Shown in pieces: positions 15,081-24,486 of a DNA stretch of 64,000 nt (positions are counted from its first letter, which is position 1; each line of letters opens with the position of its first letter). The position numbers were made by a program, and so were the translations under genes. This DNA comes from JAAYLC01 sp035654795 (GTDB lineage: Bacteria; Bacteroidota; Bacteroidia; Flavobacteriales; Flavobacteriaceae). Where the stretch lies: assembly GCA_035654795.1 (NCBI GenBank), contig DASRWC010000041.1:62001-126000 (forward strand), given 5' to 3'. The notes under the pieces are model-generated. The model was given only the letters and a program-made list of their open reading frames with translations, ran no database searches and was not told the origin of the DNA.

Positions 15081-18000
15081 TTAGTTTCCAAAGTTATATC
15101 TCAACGTAAATCCACTCCTAATATTGGTTTGTGGAAATGCTGTGGAGATGGCATATTTGGAGAAGGTATGATCATAATAGAACAAGGCTGTCAAGTTTTT
15201 TGACAGGGCGTAATCCACAGTTAACTGCGCTCCATAAATAGTTTGCCCGGCGGTAGTCTGGCTGTTGGCTATATCTAAATATCTCACAATGGTTCTGTTG
15301 TCTCTCATGGACAAATCTACTTTAAAATTCAGGTCGCTCGCCATTACGGATTGTGTTCCGCCTATATTCGTTCCGATTCGTATATCTTTTATGCGATACC
15401 CGAGTCCGATAATATACTCATTTCCTTTAATTTCAGTAAGAAGATTGTTTGCGAAGCTCAGAGACATGGCTCTATCTTTTCTCATTTCTGCCAAAATCTT
15501 TACTGAGTTCATCATCTCAAAATCTATTCGGATTAATGGAGAGAATTGTTCGGTTAAATTGACGTTAGCCAATAGAGTTTTGACTTTGAAGTTACCGGCC
15601 TGATCTACGGCATCCGGCTCATTAATATTATAATCCAAGTTTGACTGGAACTGACTCAACGTATATGCTGCTCGATATCCATGATTTAAAGAAAAGCGTT
15701 TGAAATTATTTTTAAACCAGGTCAAGTTCATAAGTCCCGTGTATTTAATATCCCAGTTTGGCAGTGGAATATCGCGGAAAATTCCTGTTTTTTCTTTTGA
15801 TGCATTCCCTCCTTTATAGGCAGCAAGGAAGGCCGGTAGCAGGACATCCTGACTACTTTTTCCAAAACCAACAGGGAATCCATCTTCTGTGCGAGGAATA
15901 ACTCCATCTCCATAATATTCTGCCGCCAGTCTATTGGCAATAATTAATCTGTTTTCTTTAAACTCTTCAAATGTTTGAGAATTAAACTCATCACTACTTC
16001 TAAATGCTGTTCGGATCAGGTTTGTTGAAATGCTAAAGTTTCCGAACAAATTTGGTGTCAATGACTGATACAACCCGTCGTGTACCAAATAATTTTCGGA
16101 ATAATTTTCAGAGTACACTCTATTTCCGGTCAAGTCTATGGTCAATCCTTTTATGGGCTCCAAATTTGCTTGTATATCCATTTGCCTACTTTCCAGTTCG
16201 GTGTATTGCTCGTTAAATTCCGGATACAATGTCAACCATCCGTTTCTTGCTGCAAGTTCTCTTACTTCGGCCTGACTTCCAAATACGAATCCGGCTGTTG
16301 GTTTCAGCGTTCCAATAAAACCAATTGAGGGTGTGTATCCGGGCAAGAAAATACCGTTTGTTTCCTGATAATTAAATTGTACTCTTTTTAACGAAGTAGC
16401 CAGATCAATTAAAACATTCTTCGCCTTATCTCCACTATCTAAAGCCATTACTCCGGCACCTCCTTGTGCACCTCCACCGGCTCTCATTGACATTGATTGA
16501 GAATCATTTCTTTGGAGCGGGTTTTGTTTTGCTTCGGCATTTTTGTCTCCTGCTGCCTTGTTGTCTCCGGTATCTCCTGCGCCTGTTGCTCTTCCGGCCT
16601 TCTGTCTTTTGGATGCAGGTGTAATTTTGGTCAATCCTATATATCTATAGAATGTTTTCATATCCAAACTGGAATTCAACTGGTGGGTACTTCCGTTCTG
16701 AATAGAGTTTCCAAGATTATAGGTTTCGCTTCTTCCATCGCTCAACTCCACAGTGAGGTCACTGTACTGATCGCTACTTTTCTGCCACTGAAAATCTCCC
16801 GTGTAGGAATAGGTGGACCGTATGAATTTGAGGAAAGGAAATTTACTGAAAGGCAAATCATAATTTACCTGAAGCGTTTGCGTGTGCAGATTGGGAATAC
16901 CTACCTCAAAGAAATCATCCCAAACTCCAATGGAATTATCAACAATTCCATTTTCATCCAGGTAGTTATTGACAACTCTATTATTGGCAGAGGTAAAATT
17001 CAATCGCAACGATTTCGTAATGTTATAGTTGATGGTATATTGCCAATCAAACATATAGTTTCTTTGGTAAAGGGTAGGTAAACCAATATTTCCCTGAAGC
17101 AGATCCACATCTCTGAATTTCTGCTGATTATACTGTCTTACAATATTAGAAGTAACGGCCAGATTGGTAGGTAAATAATTGAAATTTAAGTCCTTCAGGA
17201 ACTGCCAGTAACGTCCTCGGAAAATGGAATCATTTTTCTTGAACGGTTCATAGGTCTTTGTGTCAAAATTATAGTTATATGTTGCACCTACATTAACAGT
17301 TTGTTCCAGAGCGTCTTCCACCTCATAATCATGATGATCTACTTGGTTGTAAGAAAAGGAACCTGTAAAGTTTTCTACATCATATATTTTCGGCTTGGCT
17401 TCTCCAACTCTTTCTTTCCTTACACCTATAAAATTTACACTTTGACGGCGGGTATAATCCACCGATTGATTTTTGATTCGGTCTCTATCCTCACTGTCAA
17501 TGGCGTTATCGAGTCTTGATTGAAGTTCGATATCCTGATATTGAGGATCATATTTCGGTGTGATTAATTCTTCAGATCTTCCATAATTGAATGGGAGTTG
17601 AATTCCCCATTTTTTTGGAAGTAGCTGTCCCAGATTCCAATTGGTCACTACGTCATATTGTTGTTGATCCTCCAGGCTTCTTTGATTTGGACCCTGTTCT
17701 AGTGACCCAAACCCGACTGTGCTCATACTTCCTGTGGCTGAAACTGTAGCAAAATCAGCAACATTGGCGTCCATACTTACCACGGCAGCCCATCCTCCTT
17801 GATTTTCTAATTCTGTCAGCCGCATTTCATTAAACCAAACTTCTCCACAGATATCATTAGAAGTCGGGTTTTTTATCCCCAACATTATGGTTCTCACATT
17901 TCCATAGCTTGGATTTCCTTTGATTCCGATTTTCAATGGATTACTACCCCCTACTACACCTCCTTCCAATTCTTCCTGATCAAAGAAGTGCACTTCCGAT

Positions 18001-21000
18001 CTGTCAGCATTTGGATTGGCTCGGAAAAAAGCGAGAGTTTTAGTTTTTACTTCTTGCAATTGTTTTAGCGGCAGATTCAATCTGTTTTCCACCGGCCAAA
18101 TTTCATTCGGATTACTTGTACCGAAAGCTGTTGGATTTAGAGGGATTTGAATCTCATAATAATTATTGGTCAAATCATTCCCTAGTCTCATGAAAGCATA
18201 CATTTCTCCATTTGAAAGCGGAGTTTGATTCTCTAGAGATTCGGCGTGGATAAACATTTCCAGATTTTTGTATTGGCGCATATCGACGCTGAAGTTTTTA
18301 TACACCGCACGCCCGTCATTCTGCTTTAGCCCACAAACTTTAAGTGATAGCGACTGTTCATTTTGACGGATGATATTATTATTGTTATTCAATCTTTCAC
18401 GTTCAAGACCCGGAGGCATTCTGTATGGAATAGGAAGACGGTTTTCATTTTCCTCAATACTCACCGAGCCCACTTCAAAAACCGTGTTACTATTGGTGGG
18501 ATCTTCAAATGTGACGTCATTTAATGTTCTGGTAAAGCGACGGTAATCACCACGAACCAGATCCAGGGTACCAAATCGTAAAACTGTGTTTTGAGAAAAC
18601 TGAGACATATACATTCTCATAAATCGGATAGAACGAAAATCGGATATTCCTCCAATTGCCTTATCCGGAGCGCTAATAGGAACTCGGAATTGCACCCATC
18701 TCACAGGAATTGTGTTGTTGTCCGGAGTTGTAACCTGTACGGTTTTTACATCCACCACATACTTGTTATTATCGGTATCCAATTGACCATTGACTTGCCT
18801 GAAAGGAACACTATACTCAAAGTAGCTGTTAATCGTGTTCATGGTGTTATCTCTATTGATATCTTCCACGTCCGGCAAGGTTGTATTTCCTCTATTGGTA
18901 TCGGTAACTTCCACCGGGGAGTTACCTTCTGTTCCGTTATACTTCAGATAACGTTCAAGTATATCTCCTTCTGCTTGCAGGAAATATTGGTAATCATCAC
19001 CTGCGGGATCATCATGATGAGCAAAGGAAGGGTATTTTGCCTTTTCCTGTGCGTTATTTAGTCCGTCAAGTCCAATGTCTTGATTGGCACGTTCCTGACC
19101 TTCTGAACTAAATGTATAAATCAGTGATTGGTTGGCAGGTACTTTTCCCCACAGCGTTGAAATCGTATTAGCGTCAGAACCATCAATAGGGAGACCGTTT
19201 TCGTACTGTTTTCTACCGTCTTTAAGGATGTCTTCCGAAATGTTTCCGAGGTTAAAGTTTAACACCCCTCCCGGATTATTGGCATTTTCTTCGTAAATGA
19301 AAGGATCCATAATCCAGAATTGGATGTATTCCACGTTGGATCGCTCAAAATCTGTGGTGCTGATTGCTCGCGAAATTCCTCCGAAATTTTGCTCCGGATT
19401 CGGGAGCACACTGTTTGAGGCCGCAGCAGGATTATAGTTATATGGACCTCTTATCGACGGATAGTAAGCTAAATCCAGTGTAAATAATGCTTGGGTTTGT
19501 CCTTGAACAATGTCTTGTTCGGGAAATATTTCCTCCCTAAAGACACGCCGGGTAAAAGGATTGGACAAGTGCTGGTCATTAATGCCGTTTGGTCTTCTTG
19601 AACTATAGAATACCGGATCAATGCTATACCAGGCAAGTTTCGCTCTTTTAAAGTTGTAAGAAAGATCTTCAGCTTCGCCTCCAAGATTGGCTTCAACAGG
19701 AGTACTTGACAAATACCAGCTGGTTGGGTTGCTGATATCATTGGCTGTTTGGGAAGATTCGAAATCATCCACATACACGGTAGTCTTTCCTTCAAAATCC
19801 GATGCTTTCGGCGTGCCCGGAAGCAAGTAAGCGAATTCGCCTCTCACCGATAGATTTGACTCTACGTCTGTATCAATATTTGGCAGCTTGTTTACCCATC
19901 TGGTTAAAAAAGGAATTTCCGTAGCATAATTGGCATTTACTCCAAAAATGCTATTGTTTACAGATTCCCCTCCATAGGAGGATTTTTGAGTAATGGGTCT
20001 TTCATTGAGGTTGAGATAGGTTGCGCCTACCATGAAATTGTCAGTAAATTTATGCTCTACATGAAGCCCTGTAAACCGTCTTGTTTGCTGACCAAACATG
20101 GCATTATTTTCTGTAGTTACTGAAATTGGCGTATTACTGCTTAAAAGAGATGGATCTAGAATTTGTACTCTTCCCATTTCATAATTTACGGTATAGTCCA
20201 CTCCTTCTACCAATGTTCTTCCTCCGGCAGTCACACGCACAGAACCCCGCGGCACATTAAATGCTCCAATGGGAATTCCGTCTGCTCCTGTAGATTTATA
20301 GCTACCCACCAACTGGAATTTATTTTTTTCACTTTCCAGCTGTTCGGCTTGTGTTTTAGTAACCCGATACAAGCTTCTGAACACATACTTATCTTGGTTT
20401 GCGTTATAGGTTTCGGGGATATCATAAACTGCCTTTGTAATATTATCTGTAGGTGTATTATTTAATTTGTCAAAAAGATGTTTTCCAAAAGGTTCGACTG
20501 TCGTAAAAATTATCCGACCATTCTCTGCATCAATGGTTATTCCCGGTACGTAGTCAAAGAATCCGTCTCCTCCTTGTTGCGGATCATTGTTAAAGTTTAA
20601 TTGATCCAGATGAAAAACTCTTAGTAAGATCTGATCTTTCACGTCAGGCGGTAAGGCTGCATAGGGATGTTGGATAGATCCTTGAGCTTCTTCAATATAA
20701 TTTAAAGGTGAAGGATCTGTGTAAAGAATATTCATTTTAAAATCTTCCTTTTCCAGCTGATAAGCGCCTATAGGGTAGATATTTTTCATCATCAGATCCC
20801 ATATGGGTTGCTTTACGTTGGTAGTACTACTTTTCAACATCTTCACTACCAGATTTTGTCCGGCTCCCACTTGTTGTCCCGGATCATCTCCCGGGAGTCC
20901 CGGTACTCCGGGATTTCCGGACCCGCCAGGTCCTCCGGGGAATTCCCCTCTTCCTCCATCTACTCCATCACTAGAAAATTCTCCCACCTGATACACCCTT

Positions 21001-22394
21001 CCATTGGCAGTAAACTGGAAAGAAACCGCCAAAATTTCATCATTATCTAAGCGTTGATTTAATGAAATATATCCTAATTTCGGGTTTAACTGATATTCAC
21101 TTGACTCTAGTCTTCGTGCATTTTCAAGGCTTACGTAATCTATTCCATCTCGCACATTCACTCCGGTAAATCCTTGACGTACTGTAGCCATATCTCTAAT
21201 CGCCGGATTTAATAAAGAAGGTGCTCTTCCATCTATTCCGAAAGGGTTAAATCGGTTGTTGCTGTTGTTTGGGTAGGCGTTGGGTGCGGCATTAATAAAA
21301 CCTCCGGGAGGATTCATCAGCCCTATGTTGGTTGGGTCTGATTCTCCAATATCCTGGATTGCAACAATATTTCGAACGTTGTCTGTACGGTTACTTCTGT
21401 TGGTAATCCATACTTCCACACGGGTGACCTGTATATTGCTATTTATAAAAGGATACTGTTTTAGAGCTCGGTCGTAATTGTCTCTAAAGTAGTGAGAGAG
21501 GAAGAAGTGCCGATTTTCATCATAATCAAGTGCAAAAAGTTCAAAATTTGTCACTGTAGCTCCCCCTTCAGCCATCACAGTGGTAGTCTGTGATTTTTGT
21601 TCAGAAAAAACTCCCGTTACTGTTGTCTTACCAAATTGCAATTGTGTTTTAACCCCAAAAAGACTTTGAGCTCCTTTTATTAAGGAGCTGTTAAGAGGCA
21701 TACTCACGTTTCCTACTTCAATTTTTTGAATAATATCATCTTCAGTAGGAGTATATTCCAGTTTTATTTGATTTTGGAAATCAAATGTGCTTTCGGTGTC
21801 ATAATTGGCTGTTACTTGCAATCTTGTTCCCACCTTTGCCAATAAACTCAGACTGATGCGCTGATCGAAATCAAAAGTGAAGCTTCTTCTGTTTCTTGGA
21901 GAAAATTGTGGGTTATCTTGTTTTGTATAAAGAATTCCCAGATCCATTTCTACCGATCCTTGTGGAAGCACATCAATGGTGTTTCCACCAAAAACAGATT
22001 CAAAGAAACCCGAGTTTACATAGAAGGTAGGCAGCAGATTTTTCTGTTGATCCTCTGCATCTTTCTTTCTACCGTCCATGGCATCAATTTTCTCTTTAAA
22101 GTAGGCCTTCATCTCCTCTTTCCGGATCAATTGCTGATATTCCTCGGGGGTTAAAACTAAAGGGTAATCAATGCGAAAATCTCCAAGTTTTCGAGAGAAG
22201 ATATACCTGTCGGTAATGGGATCATAGGTATAGAAATCTTTTATGCTTGGAGGATTAGGCATATTTATCCTCCCCATAGAAGAGCCTGTTGCCGTTGAAT
22301 CTTGTGCGTGCGAATTTATTCCGAGAAAAAGAGAGAAAATAAGAATCAGGAGCTGCAAATAGCCTGTACTATATAGGTATTTCTTTGACCTCAA
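15081..22394 (-). CDS. sprA: SprA, type IX secretion / gliding motility translocon protein
   Basis: 2437 residues, one of the largest bacterial outer-membrane beta-barrels. SprA (Sov in Porphyromonas) is the T9SS translocon that moves sorting-domain proteins across the outer membrane and is needed for gliding. A signal peptide ends near S-H-A-Q (residue 31). The body shows many amphipathic strands, a Gly-rich loop of collagen-like G-G-P-G-G-S-G-N-P-G-V-P-G near residue 490, and a final strand R-S-G-F-T-L-R-Y-N-F-G-N. The only start giving a signal peptide is TTG at 22394, just 2 nt after the ruvA stop; no ATG exists in this part. The start is unusual and may depend on coupling to ruvA. Identity is very secure. 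Confidence 0.96.
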   Translation of the reverse strand: MRSKKYLYSTGYLQLLILIFSLFLGINSHAQDSTATGSSMGRINMPNPPSIKDFYTYDPITDRYIFSRKLGDFRIDYPLVLTPEEYQQLIRKEEMKAYFKEKIDAMDGRKKDAEDQQKNLLPTFYVNSGFFESVFGGNTIDVLPQGSVEMDLGILYTKQDNPQFSPRNRRSFTFDFDQRISLSLLAKVGTRLQVTANYDTESTFDFQNQIKLEYTPTEDDIIQKIEVGNVSMPLNSSLIKGAQSLFGVKTQLQFGKTTVTGVFSEQKSQTTTVMAEGGATVTNFELFALDYDENRHFFLSHYFRDNYDRALKQYPFINSNIQVTRVEVWITNRSNRTDNVRNIVAIQDIGESDPTNIGLMNPPGGFINAAPNAYPNNSNNRFNPFGIDGRAPSLLNPAIRDMATVRQGFTGVNVRDGIDYVSLENARRLESSEYQLNPKLGYISLNQRLDNDEILAVSFQFTANGRVYQVGEFSSDGVDGGRGEFPGGPGGSGNPGVPGLPGDDPGQQVGAGQNLVVKMLKSSTTNVKQPIWDLMMKNIYPIGAYQLEKEDFKMNILYTDPSPLNYIEEAQGSIQHPYAALPPDVKDQILLRVFHLDQLNFNNDPQQGGDGFFDYVPGITIDAENGRIIFTTVEPFGKHLFDKLNNTPTDNITKAVYDIPETYNANQDKYVFRSLYRVTKTQAEQLESEKNKFQLVGSYKSTGADGIPIGAFNVPRGSVRVTAGGRTLVEGVDYTVNYEMGRVQILDPSLLSSNTPISVTTENNAMFGQQTRRFTGLHVEHKFTDNFMVGATYLNLNERPITQKSSYGGESVNNSIFGVNANYATEIPFLTRWVNKLPNIDTDVESNLSVRGEFAYLLPGTPKASDFEGKTTVYVDDFESSQTANDISNPTSWYLSSTPVEANLGGEAEDLSYNFKRAKLAWYSIDPVFYSSRRPNGINDQHLSNPFTRRVFREEIFPEQDIVQGQTQALFTLDLAYYPSIRGPYNYNPAAASNSVLPNPEQNFGGISRAISTTDFERSNVEYIQFWIMDPFIYEENANNPGGVLNFNLGNISEDILKDGRKQYENGLPIDGSDANTISTLWGKVPANQSLIYTFSSEGQERANQDIGLDGLNNAQEKAKYPSFAHHDDPAGDDYQYFLQAEGDILERYLKYNGTEGNSPVEVTDTNRGNTTLPDVEDINRDNTMNTINSYFEYSVPFRQVNGQLDTDNNKYVVDVKTVQVTTPDNNTIPVRWVQFRVPISAPDKAIGGISDFRSIRFMRMYMSQFSQNTVLRFGTLDLVRGDYRRFTRTLNDVTFEDPTNSNTVFEVGSVSIEENENRLPIPYRMPPGLERERLNNNNNIIRQNEQSLSLKVCGLKQNDGRAVYKNFSVDMRQYKNLEMFIHAESLENQTPLSNGEMYAFMRLGNDLTNNYYEIQIPLNPTAFGTSNPNEIWPVENRLNLPLKQLQEVKTKTLAFFRANPNADRSEVHFFDQEELEGGVVGGSNPLKIGIKGNPSYGNVRTIMLGIKNPTSNDICGEVWFNEMRLTELENQGGWAAVVSMDANVADFATVSATGSMSTVGFGSLEQGPNQRSLEDQQQYDVVTNWNLGQLLPKKWGIQLPFNYGRSEELITPKYDPQYQDIELQSRLDNAIDSEDRDRIKNQSVDYTRRQSVNFIGVRKERVGEAKPKIYDVENFTGSFSYNQVDHHDYEVEDALEQTVNVGATYNYNFDTKTYEPFKKNDSIFRGRYWQFLKDLNFNYLPTNLAVTSNIVRQYNQQKFRDVDLLQGNIGLPTLYQRNYMFDWQYTINYNITKSLRLNFTSANNRVVNNYLDENGIVDNSIGVWDDFFEVGIPNLHTQTLQVNYDLPFSKFPFLKFIRSTYSYTGDFQWQKSSDQYSDLTVELSDGRSETYNLGNSIQNGSTHQLNSSLDMKTFYRYIGLTKITPASKRQKAGRATGAGDTGDNKAAGDKNAEAKQNPLQRNDSQSMSMRAGGGAQGGAGVMALDSGDKAKNVLIDLATSLKRVQFNYQETNGIFLPGYTPSIGFIGTLKPTAGFVFGSQAEVRELAARNGWLTLYPEFNEQYTELESRQMDIQANLEPIKGLTIDLTGNRVYSENYSENYLVHDGLYQSLTPNLFGNFSISTNLIRTAFRSSDEFNSQTFEEFKENRLIIANRLAAEYYGDGVIPRTEDGFPVGFGKSSQDVLLPAFLAAYKGGNASKEKTGIFRDIPLPNWDIKYTGLMNLTWFKNNFKRFSLNHGYRAAYTLSQFQSNLDYNINEPDAVDQAGNFKVKTLLANVNLTEQFSPLIRIDFEMMNSVKILAEMRKDRAMSLSFANNLLTEIKGNEYIIGLGYRIKDIRIGTNIGGTQSVMASDLNFKVDLSMRDNRTIVRYLDIANSQTTAGQTIYGAQLTVDYALSKNLTALFYYDHTFSKYAISTAFPQTNIRSGFTLRYNFGN

Positions 22395-22396
22395 AG

Positions 22397-22978
22397 TTAT
22401 AATCTTTTTAGAGCGAGTTTAATAATCATTTCTACTGATGCTTGTGGGTCTTCTTTTAAGATTGCATCGCATACCTGTTCCGCTTTTTTTCTAACGAATC
22501 CCAGGGTTTCCAATGCAGATAACGCTTCAATCTTATGAGTATTGCTTTTTGGAACTGAAATTACACCATCTGACGACTGCCTGACTATTTTATCTTTTAA
22601 ATCCAGAATGACCCTCTGAGCAGTTTTAGTCCCAATTCCCTTTACGGTTTGAATTATTTTTGCATCTTCATTGGCAATAGCTTCTGCAACCTGATCGGGA
22701 GACAAGGAAGAAAGCATGGTGCGGGCAGTACTTGGCCCAACTCCTGAAACAGTTATTAACATTTTGAATACCTCTCTTTCTTCACGAGTGGCAAACCCAA
22801 ACAAGAGATGCGCATCTTCACGAACAATGAGATGTGTAAATAGTTTTACGGTTTCAGAATCCGGGAGTTGCGAATAAGTGTGAAGTGAAATATTCAGATA
22901 ATATCCAACACCGTTACATTCTATCACAACATCTGTCGGATTTTTCTCCACCAGACGCCCCTGAATATGACTTATCAT
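22397..22978 (-). CDS. ruvA: Holliday junction branch migration protein RuvA
   Basis: 193 residues. RuvA binds four-way junctions as a tetramer and loads the RuvB motor. The OB-fold N-terminus (M-I-S-H-I-Q-G-R-L-V-E), the helix-hairpin-helix motifs (F-K-M-L-I-T-V-S-G-V-G-P-S-T-A and T-V-K-G-I-G-T-K-T-A-Q-R) and the C-terminal RuvB-contact domain (A-L-E-T-L-G-F) are all visible. ruvB is 7 kb away at 29855. ruvA is the first gene of the run leading into sprA, with a 2-nt gap, so sprA expression may rely on ruvA transcription. A TATATTTG box lies upstream. Confidence 0.97.
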   Translation of the reverse strand: MISHIQGRLVEKNPTDVVIECNGVGYYLNISLHTYSQLPDSETVKLFTHLIVREDAHLLFGFATREEREVFKMLITVSGVGPSTARTMLSSLSPDQVAEAIANEDAKIIQTVKGIGTKTAQRVILDLKDKIVRQSSDGVISVPKSNTHKIEALSALETLGFVRKKAEQVCDAILKEDPQASVEMIIKLALKRL

Positions 22979-23000
22979 TTTTCACAAAAAATTAAGGTGT

Positions 23001-23008
23001 CAAATATA
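23001..23008 (-). promoter_or_regulatory. -7 box for ruvA-sprA
   Basis: On the minus strand TATATTTG (TAnnTTTG) ends 22 nt before the ruvA ATG. No clear TTG is seen at -33. If used, this promoter would drive ruvA and, by the 2-nt gap, sprA. Confidence 0.5.
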
Positions 23009-23187
23009 AGAGAAAAAAATTGTTTCGCTTTAATATGATATTTTGAACGTGATGCATTTCCTTAAAAATCTATCAATAGAAATTAAAAACGTTCCCGCAT
23101 CTCCAATTCTTTAAATTTGACCAAAATCAGTTCTTTTTTCTAAAAAGGATATTATTTTCGCCTGTTCGCACACAGAGAGAGATAACT

Positions 23188-24423
23188 ATGAAGAGAATTA
23201 CTATTTTTTTATTATTTATTACAAGCTTTGCTTTTTCGCAAGTTGGGATTAATACTGATACTCCCGACGATTCCAGTATTTTAGACGTTGTATCCACAGA
23301 CAAGGGAATTCTCATTCCACGCGTGCCTTTACAAGGCGTGAACGACGATGCTACAATCTCCGCACCTGCCACAGGATTGCTGGTGTACAAAACAGGTGGT
23401 GCAACATCTATGACCGATGGTTTTTATTATTGGGACGGCTCAAAATGGATTCCTTTAAGAGCCAACAGCTCCGAATTTTGGTCACCAAACGGAAATGAAG
23501 TGGCAACCGATGCTTTTATCGGGACAACCAATAATGAACCTTTAATCATTAAAATCAATAATGTTATTGTGGGTCGTATCAAGGTTAATGGCGGGTTGGA
23601 TCTTGGAGAAGGAGCTAATTCTTCTGAGAACGGGATTGCCATAGGTAATGGCGCGCAATCATGGAATTCAACTTATGGAATTAGTATCGGAAGGTATGCC
23701 AACTCATCAGGTAATTACCCTACGGCAGTTGGTGTTCAAGCTCAAGCCACGGGAGATAATACGACCGCCTTCGGACACCTTGCGAAAGCTACCTCCAAGG
23801 AATCTGTCGCCTTCGGTGCCGGTGCAGAAGCTGGAGGAGGAAATTCGGCTACCGCAATAGGTTCTTATGCTAAGGCAACCGAAGAAAAAGCGTTCGCTTT
23901 AGGACCGAATACAAAGGCGACAGCAACAAATGCCTTTGCATTGGGAATCGGAACGATAGCCGATAAGAAAAACACCATCATTCTCGGGCAGGATCGTAAT
24001 AAAGAACATGACTCTTTACCGGAACCTGCAGCCATTTTTGTTGGAATTGGTACCAAAGATCCAAAAGCAAGACTGGATGTAAATGGACAATTTAAATTGG
24101 GGGAAAGAGGAAATCATATCCGAAATGTGGTAGGATTTGAGACAACCCTTTCTTCCGCAGTAAACGTTCCACAAGGAGGAAAATACGTCTTAGAAGTTCC
24201 AATTCCGGCAGAAAATCAATTATTCACTGTTAATGGCACAGTAAACTTCACGTTACAGGACAGTGCTGCTACCGATGACATTATCATTGCATCTGCTCGA
24301 TTCAAAGATACAGGAACCGTCCGCGTCATCCTTAGAAATCCCTCTTCTGCCGATATTTCTTTGAATGGCTTAAAAGCTTATATCTCCATTGTAGAATTTG
24401 GCAATCCATCCTATACTCCTTAG
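23188..24423 (+). CDS. Secreted protein with YadA-head-like repeats
   Basis: 411 residues. A signal peptide ends at A-F-S-Q. The N-terminal V-G-I-N-T-D-T-P-D-D-S-S-I-L-D-V and L-I-P-R-V-P-L motifs are typical of Bacteroidota fibre-like secreted proteins. Residues about 147-270 hold about nine 14-15-residue repeats with the core A-x-G-x-x-A-x-A, as in the YadA head of trimeric autotransporters (for example A-T-A-I-G-S-Y-A-K-A-T). A second V-G-I-G-T-K-D-P-K-A-R-L-D-V motif precedes a beta-rich C-terminal domain of about 95 residues. There is no membrane anchor and no recognisable T9SS sorting domain. Probably a trimeric fibre or adhesin component; function is unknown. The gene is isolated between ruvA and maeB. 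Confidence 0.8.
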   Translation: MKRITIFLLFITSFAFSQVGINTDTPDDSSILDVVSTDKGILIPRVPLQGVNDDATISAPATGLLVYKTGGATSMTDGFYYWDGSKWIPLRANSSEFWSPNGNEVATDAFIGTTNNEPLIIKINNVIVGRIKVNGGLDLGEGANSSENGIAIGNGAQSWNSTYGISIGRYANSSGNYPTAVGVQAQATGDNTTAFGHLAKATSKESVAFGAGAEAGGGNSATAIGSYAKATEEKAFALGPNTKATATNAFALGIGTIADKKNTIILGQDRNKEHDSLPEPAAIFVGIGTKDPKARLDVNGQFKLGERGNHIRNVVGFETTLSSAVNVPQGGKYVLEVPIPAENQLFTVNGTVNFTLQDSAATDDIIIASARFKDTGTVRVILRNPSSADISLNGLKAYISIVEFGNPSYTP

Positions 24424-24446
24424 GAGGCAAGAACATGATTTTACTT

Positions 24447-24486
24447 AAAAAACGAAAACCATCTTTCCGGATGGTTTTCGTTTTTT
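24447..24486. terminator. Bidirectional terminator between YadA-like gene and maeB
   Basis: A-rich arm and stem (24447-24463) pairs with 24470-24486: AACGAAAACCATC / GATGGTTTTCGTT with a 6-nt loop. On the + strand it is followed by Ts, on the minus strand by a T-run as well, so it can serve both convergent genes. The T-run covers the maeB stop codon. Confidence 0.8.

Noticed and set aside
20803..20991. Proline/glycine-rich frame on the + strand opposite sprA (P-G-S-P-G-T-P-G…).
   Set aside because: It is the complement of the collagen-like Gly-rich loop of SprA. The low-complexity composition explains the open frame.
23116..23160. A promoter for the YadA-like gene from TTTG (23116) and TATTTTCG (23153).
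   Set aside because: The spacing of 33 nt is far from the 17-23 nt expected and the -7 box has a mismatch. Not listed as a promoter.
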